Part shown: positions 58,768 through 64,000 of the stretch, one piece after another | Layout: the number at the start of each line of letters is the position of its first letter | Position numbering within the stretch: the stretch's first letter is position 1 | Program-made: the position numbers and the translations under genes | NCBI GenBank assembly: GCA_001466705.2 | Contig: LATX02000176.1 | Location: forward strand, 248,001-312,000 | From: Moniliophthora roreri | Taxonomy: Eukaryota > Basidiomycota > Agaricomycetes > Agaricales > Marasmiaceae | DNA length: 64,000 nucleotides | Reading direction: 5' to 3' | Notes under the pieces: model-generated | The model's database searches: none | Told to the model about the DNA's origin: nothing | What the model saw: the letters and a program-made list of their open reading frames with translations, nothing else

Positions 58768-59935
58768 TTACCCATTATCTTGTGTTATATTAAAGTGTTC
58801 TGATTCAAAAGTAATGTAAAACAAATAAAATTGGGTCTTTTTTAGGTTTGCCATATTATCGGCTGTCCCTGTTTTCATGGGGCATTCTCTGGAAATGTGG
58901 CCTGTCTTTCCACATTGGAAGCATCTTCCCTGTGCCATGTATTCTTTCTGATCTGTCTCTGTCAATGTGCCACTAGAAATTCAATTCACTGCAATGTCCT
59001 CCTTCTTTTGGAACTTCCTTTTCTTTTCCTTAGCTACAGCAAATTTCCTCAGCTTTTGTACTGCCTCAGCATATTTGTATTGTTCATCATACTGGATGGC
59101 TGCTTCATACTATCCTTCCAAGTCTTCAGGTTTTCCTTGTGGTTGGTTGAGAATTTTCCCTGCCAGTGAAAACAGCAATCCTCTTCAGAATATGTTAATT
59201 AGGGCTGTGTTGTCATATCTAGTTTCTGCTGCAAGGAGGGTCTTTGCTTTTTTGGTTGAATATTTTGTCTGAGTGTGCTAGTTTCCAGGAAGTCACTCCT
59301 TTTCCTCGCATGTATGACAACAAAAAAAGGCATTTCTTTTCGTCAGTGTCATAATCTTTGGGATTCATGCAGAGGAATATCTCAGCTTCAGTGAGGAATC
59401 TCCTCATATTCTTCCTGTCTTCTTCAAAGAAGTCAGGTGGGGCCACCTTTGCACTTTTCTCCTTCTCTTTGTTCTTCTCTACTGCTTCCAATACTGCTGT
59501 AGTGACAGTGATCATCATCTCTTCCTGGGTCCATTCTCTTTTCGGGCTCAAACTGCCTTCTCCTGACATCTCTGGTGATTCTTCTTTCCAAAAGGGTAAT
59601 TCCTCTAAATAGATTGATAGTGTGGTAGTAGTTGATGAGTCTCATGAACTCTCAGTTGATCCTGGCAATCTTGAGCCTTTCTCTCCTGTAATCAAGTCTG
59701 TCCTGATGGAGGTCCAGATCAAGTTGTTCAGTGTCATGGGTTCTGGTACTATCTCTTTGTTCATCATTAAATCTGGCCCAAATAGCTTGGTTAAGTTCTG
59801 GATTGCAGCTTGCCTCTGGCAACAGGTTATAATTGTATGCAAAGTCTGTTCAGGGCTCTCCAAATCTTCTAGTCCCAACTGAAGAAGTTGTTCTGTTATC
59901 TGGAGTTCTTTGTCAATCTGTGATTCATTGTGCAC
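58768..59935 (-). pseudogene. Ty3/gypsy gag fragment, minus strand
   Basis: Frames read, from the 5' side, NESQIDKELQITEQLLQLGL, then MSGEGSLSPKREWTQEEMMI, KVAPPDFFEEDRKNMRRFLTE and FLLSYMRGKGVTSWKL. The last of these are the hallmark of agaricomycete gypsy gag. Then comes the zinc knuckle CFQCGKTGHISRECPM (CX2CX4HX4C). Frame breaks separate the parts. Confidence 0.8.
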
Positions 59936-60003
59936 AGTGAGGTGTGCTCATGGGGGCATTGTTCTCTATTGATGTGATGCCTAAATCTGGGGAGGTCAGC
60001 AAA

Positions 60004-60705
60004 GATCAGCTTGACCTTGTGTTATGTTACTTGTGCAGCAACAACAACTCAACACCATTATGATGTTGTGATGTTGTAAGGTTCAAGTTCATTACAAGCA
60101 CAAGGTTATTGATTAACCAGGTCAAGCTGATGAGCTTGAGCCTAGTTTATCCTACTTAAATACATCCATCATGTTTACTTGTTTGTACAGTAAGAAAATG
60201 ATAGAATCATAGAGAAATGGGAGATTTGTAAGTATAGAAGTACATAGAATGAGATGGAAAGAAAGTATGAGTAAGCATAGAAAAAGGTAGAACAGCATAG
60301 AAAGAACATTACAAAGATACTAGAAATGGGAGTGGGGATGATGTAAGTGTCCAGATGTTAATGAAAAGCATGTAACAAGCATCTATTAGTGAAGTTTGTA
60401 ACACCTTTCCCTATTTTCTTTTATAAGAACATGTAGTAGCATAACTATATTTGTTGAGGACACATCTGTACACATAGTTACACAAGTGCTTTTTGTAAAG
60501 TATTTAAACTGTTGATACCAGAGTATGAGCTCCCTAGCTTGACCTGGTCAATCTACTCATGTCAAACACCTGAAGCCTGATTTCAACTTCTGAACCTCTC
60601 TCAAACTTGAACCTTAGAGCCTTACAATGAGCTGCCCTTGCTCAAAGTTCAGTTGTTGCTACCTGTTTGTCACAAGTAATGTAGCAAAAGGTCAAGCTGA
60701 TCTGC
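60004..60705. repeat. Imperfect inverted repeat between two gag fragments
   Basis: The outer arms match over about 30-55 bp: GATCAGCTTGACCTT and TTACTTGTG on the left are mirrored near 60670-60705. Inner shared words such as ACCAGGTCAAGCT occur at 60113 and in reverse near 60540. The two gag pieces point outward from this block, so it may be two head-to-head LTRs. Confidence 0.6.
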
Positions 60706-60829
60706 TGCTAACCCTCTAAGGTTAAGGCATCACCATAGGAATGATACCATACCTCCCTGAAGGAGAACTGAGACAGAACCTGATCATTAACCAGGATCTT
60801 AACCTGACAATCCAGGAGAGGACTCCTAA

Positions 60830-61241
60830 GGGATGAATTCCTCACAAGAATCATTGCCAACAACACCAGAAGAGACAGCATCCAGCACAGATTTAACTAG
60901 GGGAATCTCAACCCCCTGAATTCTCTGCTAGTGGCTTAGAAGCTATTGACACTGACTTGTTTGTGACCAAGTTGACTGAGAGAACAATTGACTTATCCAC
61001 AGCTGGGCTGTCCTTGAGCAAACCAGACCCAACAGAGAAAGAACAGTATTCATTGACTGGGCCCTCTTCTACAACTCCAAAATGTGCACCTCTGAACCTG
61101 ACCAATGTGTCAGGAGAAGGAAGCAAAGCAAAGAAACTGAAAGTCAAAACATCTGATGACAACATGGTAGCCATAATCACAATAGCAATCATGCAAGCCT
61201 TGGCTGATAGGAAAGAAAAGGAGAAGGAGAACAAAGCCACA
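60830..61241 (+). pseudogene. Ty3/gypsy gag N-terminal fragment, plus strand
   Basis: Reads LFVTKLTERTIDLSTAGLSL, NVSGEGSKAKKLKVKTSDDN and MVAIITIAIMQALADRKEKE. This parallels MSGEGS...EEMMITVTTAVLEAVEKNKEKEK of the minus-strand gag. It stops where copy B of the 1.1-kb repeat begins. Confidence 0.65.
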
Positions 61242-62391
61242 GTAATTTGTCTAAGATAAGACTATTGGAAAACTACCAAAAGATAACCTCCAAAAGTCTA
61301 ACTCATGTTGTTTAAGCAAGTGTGGATCAATGTGATCAGAGTTGCCATGTTTAGAATGTCAATTAAACTCTTAGCTAGGTTGATTCTCTCTTATTAAAGC
61401 AATCTACTTCAAAGTGTTCACCTTCAGAGGAGTATATATGGGTTTTAAAAGGGTTTATATTCAAACACACACACACACACACACAAGAATATAGTGCACA
61501 AAACACAAAACACAAGAGCTACAGTTTTACTAAAAGACTCAGTAGCCAATATAGTCTGACCCTATAGAGTTCAAGACTTCTTTAAGACAACTATAGTACA
61601 CAGTGTACTGGAAAAGGTCCTAGACCAGTTTCTACAAAGAGCTTAATCACAGGCCCAATTCCTTTGTTAAGACTCTAAGTGTGTCACAACCTGATACTCA
61701 ACACAGGCCACACTCCAAAAGCCACCAGAACTTTTGGCGTAAAGTTATCTCTTAGAAAAGTGCCAGGTGCACTAAAGATGTCACTCTTTGTCTCTTATGA
61801 CACAAGTTTGTTATCAGATTTCTATCTCTCTGGAGTCACTCAGAACCAATCTCTAGGGCCTGAAGTGAGGAAGCAAAACTGGAATGGCACACACAATTAT
61901 ACACCAAACAAACTCTTCATGTATTCACAATCAGAGGGGCAGAGTTACTTGGGTACATATGAATATCTAGCTGTCCTTTTATACTGTCCAAGGAATATTT
62001 CTATAGGAAAATATAAATAATGTCTGATAATTTAGGAAAATAATAAATGAGTGACTGAGATGCTAAAAGAGGGAATATTTGGGTGTCACAGAGTCTGGCC
62101 ATTAGGGTATCTGACCATATCTGCATGTATCTGCTTTCCAGGTAGTCTGGACTCTATGAATTTTATTTTCCCTTTTCTATATCAGGTATCTATGAATAGA
62201 TAGATGTATCTGTCCCATATTCTTACAGAATTTCCCTTTCTAGCATCTGCATTTTGGCAGGTTCCTAGATGTCAAAGTTTCCAAGGTTGGAACACACTGT
62301 TACTGTTCCTATCTCCTTTGACTAGGCATTCTCAGTCTTAGTTAGGACTTTGTATGCATTATATATTCATTTTATGTCTCATTGTATCTGT
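61242..62391 (+). repeat. 1.1-kb dispersed repeat, copy B
   Basis: Second copy of the repeat at 57142-58275, same orientation. It carries a longer CA microsatellite at about 61467-61492 and the same TATATATG promoter-like word. Differences at CG sites are transitions. Confidence 0.8.
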
Positions 62392-62400
62392 CTGTAAGTA

Positions 62401-63218
62401 GTGGCATGCCTTAGAGTTACTGAACAACTGCCAAATCCTAGCACCAACTTGCCTACTCCCATGACACCACTTGCACCACCACTGCCAGACACTGTGACAC
62501 CAACAACATCATCATCAGCAACAATTATTATACATCCAGCATCCTCCAAAACAACAGTACACATACCAGCTTGTCATCCCTTGCCTTCTACAACACCTCT
62601 CACAGTAACAACTACCATGATACCACTATCAATCTCAACCAACACACCTTTCCAGCCTATATTCTTGACAATTGTCCCATCCACCAAAGAACAGCTAAAG
62701 CAGATTGTTGTCAAGAAGGATGTCATCACATTTACATGGTCTCAGGTTGGGAACCTACTGAATGTTAGCTCAGCCACCATCATTGAGCAACTGACAAAAA
62801 TATAGTGTGATAACATCCAGAGCTTCAGTGCTGACAGCTGTCCACTCAAGATTGATGGGAAGGGCATTCCAATGAAGCTCTGGCCATGGGTATTTGGGCA
62901 TGAGGTTCACAATGGCTCAGATGAGAGGTGGAAGGCATACAAAGGTAGATAGAACAAGTGGAAGGTAACATATCATATTCTCGCTAAGTTCTCATTGCTT
63001 ACTTCACCCACAGTTTGTTGTTTTTAATGACACCTGAGGCATTTTGGAATGAGTTCCAAGACTCTAAAGGCAAGAGGATGAGTTTTATGGTGATATCAAA
63101 TGCACTTTTAGTGCAGTGGAATGCCTCAGGGGTGATGAAGAATGCCACCAGGCTAGACAAGATGAAGGATCTATGTCTGTGCTCTGTTTGCCAGGTGTCT
63201 CCAACTCAGCTTGTCTGA
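62401..63218 (+). pseudogene. Fragment of an uncharacterised transposon-associated agaricomycete gene
   Basis: A Pro/Thr-rich start (TPMTPLAPPLPDTVTPTTSS) leads to KEQLKQIVVKKDVITFTWSQ and then, after a frame break, MTPEAFWNEFQDSKGKRMSF. I recall the EAFWxEFQD text from many agaricomycete proteins of unknown function, but it has no named domain. Several frame breaks occur. Confidence 0.4.
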
Positions 63219-63439
63219 AGTGTTGTCTTGTTTTAATTGAGTTTTCTTGCATGTAAGAGATATGATACTGAATGACATCTAACTTTGATCATAAACTAAG
63301 ACTGAGGATTTCATGAAATTCCAATTCCAGTATAGTATACAAGTACATTCACACTTGACTCATCTCCTGCTGCATGGGACATGGGCTGTCCAGAATTACT
63401 AGTAAGAGAGCTTTACATTTTTGTATTATGCTCAAACTT

Positions 63440-64000
63440 ACTCTCATCTTCTTACAGGAATGGCTTTCATCAAGTTGGGAAACCTGCTCAGTGATCTACC
63501 TCATTATGACTGAAACTTTTGTAAATGGCAAGTAGTTATGGATGCTGACAATTGGGTTTGATGCAGGGTGTGTAGTGAGAACATCCACTGAAATTCTGCT
63601 CAATAGTCTCTTTCAGAAACTTCCTCACTCACTTTAGTGGAGCAGTTGTGTGTAATCAGCTCCTCAGAATCCCCACACCATTAGGACCACTGTTCTATTG
63701 CCTCTGCTGCCTGCTTAAACTGTGTGCACATGTGGTCTTTGTCTATGATGGTTCTAATTATCCTCCAAAGATTCGAAATGCTAGAGACACAAACCAAAGT
63801 ATAACATTCTTTGAACAATCAAAGATTCTGATTCAGGCCTTTGGCTTTGATATTTATGTAGTATGGTCCTCTTTCTTACCTCAATATGAAACTTGAACTC
63901 ATTTTCAAACTGCAGGCACCTGGAGAAGCAGAAGCAGAACTTGCCATTATGAACTGCAAGGGGATTGTAGATATTGTTGGAAGTGATGATGCTGATGCCC
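63440..64000 (+). pseudogene. XPG/FEN-like nuclease fragment, truncated by the window end
   Basis: A frame reads LFYCLCCLLKLCAHVVFVYDG, then PPKIRN and SKILIQAFGFDIYVVW. After an intron-like gap ending in CAG comes APGEAEAELAIMNCKGIVDI with VGSDDADA. APGEAEAELA and the DDADA acidic cluster are the XPG-I metal-site motifs. The N-terminal part near 63500 (VVMDADNWV) is broken by stops. It may be a decayed XPG-family resolvase-like gene; the rest lies beyond 64000. Confidence 0.65.

Larger units (their letters stand above)
56330..64000. mobile_element. CpG-poor transposon island
   Basis: From about 56.3 kb to the end the sequence is AT-rich and almost lacks CG dinucleotides; I count only two in the 960 bases 57301-58260. 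It contains Ty3/gypsy gag and protease pieces, a duplicated 1.1-kb repeat, an inverted-repeat junction and an XPG-like fragment. No intact gene is visible. Gaps between the listed parts hold no recognisable coding sequence. Confidence 0.85.

Overview
The window looks like nuclear DNA of a mushroom-forming basidiomycete (Agaricomycetes). This is inferred from dense genes with many 45-70 nt GT-AG introns, a fungal Gvp36 BAR protein, a Crinkler-type protein, HET and F-box remnants, a CFEM-like secreted peptide, and hAT and Ty3/gypsy debris. I found no tRNA, rRNA, CRISPR or telomere. Exon borders were placed by eye from splice signals, reading frame and remembered family patterns. Most multi-exon models sum to an exact multiple of three, but none has been checked against transcripts.

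Layout. 1-3.5 kb: a decayed transposon island with a hAT transposase whose 3' half still reads through its introns, then an F-box/LRR-like remnant on the minus strand. 4.3-8.2 kb: a three-exon Crinkler-type protein (header, PD-(D/E)XK-like and kinase-like parts) divergent from dihydrolipoamide dehydrogenase. 8.8-13.7 kb: a membrane-anchored Ser/Pro-rich protein, a peroxisomal dienoyl-CoA isomerase ending in SKL, a frameshifted sugar-phosphate translocator pseudogene and SUS1. 13.9-19.2 kb: GVP36, the ribosome-associated Hsp70 SSZ1, and a secreted acidic protein with twelve 21-bp repeats. 21.3-29.8 kb: an aldo/keto reductase, a lipid kinase, mitochondrial uS10m, cytosolic uL6 (RPL9), mitochondrial uS5m and an unknown protein. 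30.8-36 kb: a wrecked HET-domain gene, an unresolved fragment, Mago nashi, a small unknown protein and a casein kinase 1. 37-43 kb: a 776-residue Cys/His-tagged unknown, DAP1, and a secreted BNR-repeat protein. 43.3-49.7 kb: SPT5 convergent with TAH18. 50-56 kb: a CFEM-like peptide, bL28m, an F-box protein and dynamitin. 56.3-64 kb: a second, strongly CpG-poor transposon island with Ty3/gypsy gag and protease pieces in both orientations, a 1.1-kb repeat present twice, and an XPG/FEN-like nuclease fragment that runs off the end.

Taken together, the gene-rich middle is a housekeeping neighbourhood: three mitochondrial ribosomal proteins, one cytosolic one, SSZ1, SPT5, SUS1, MAGO, TAH18 and dynamitin. 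Several pairs start back to back within 100-350 bp. Accessory or conflict-type genes (Crinkler, HET, F-box, CFEM, repeat-rich secreted protein) are scattered among them. The most unusual points are the Crinkler-type gene, several micro-exons (6, 10, 10 and 14 nt), four GC-AG introns, two pseudogenes broken by small indels among intact neighbours, and direct evidence of CpG-to-TpG decay between two copies of the same repeat.
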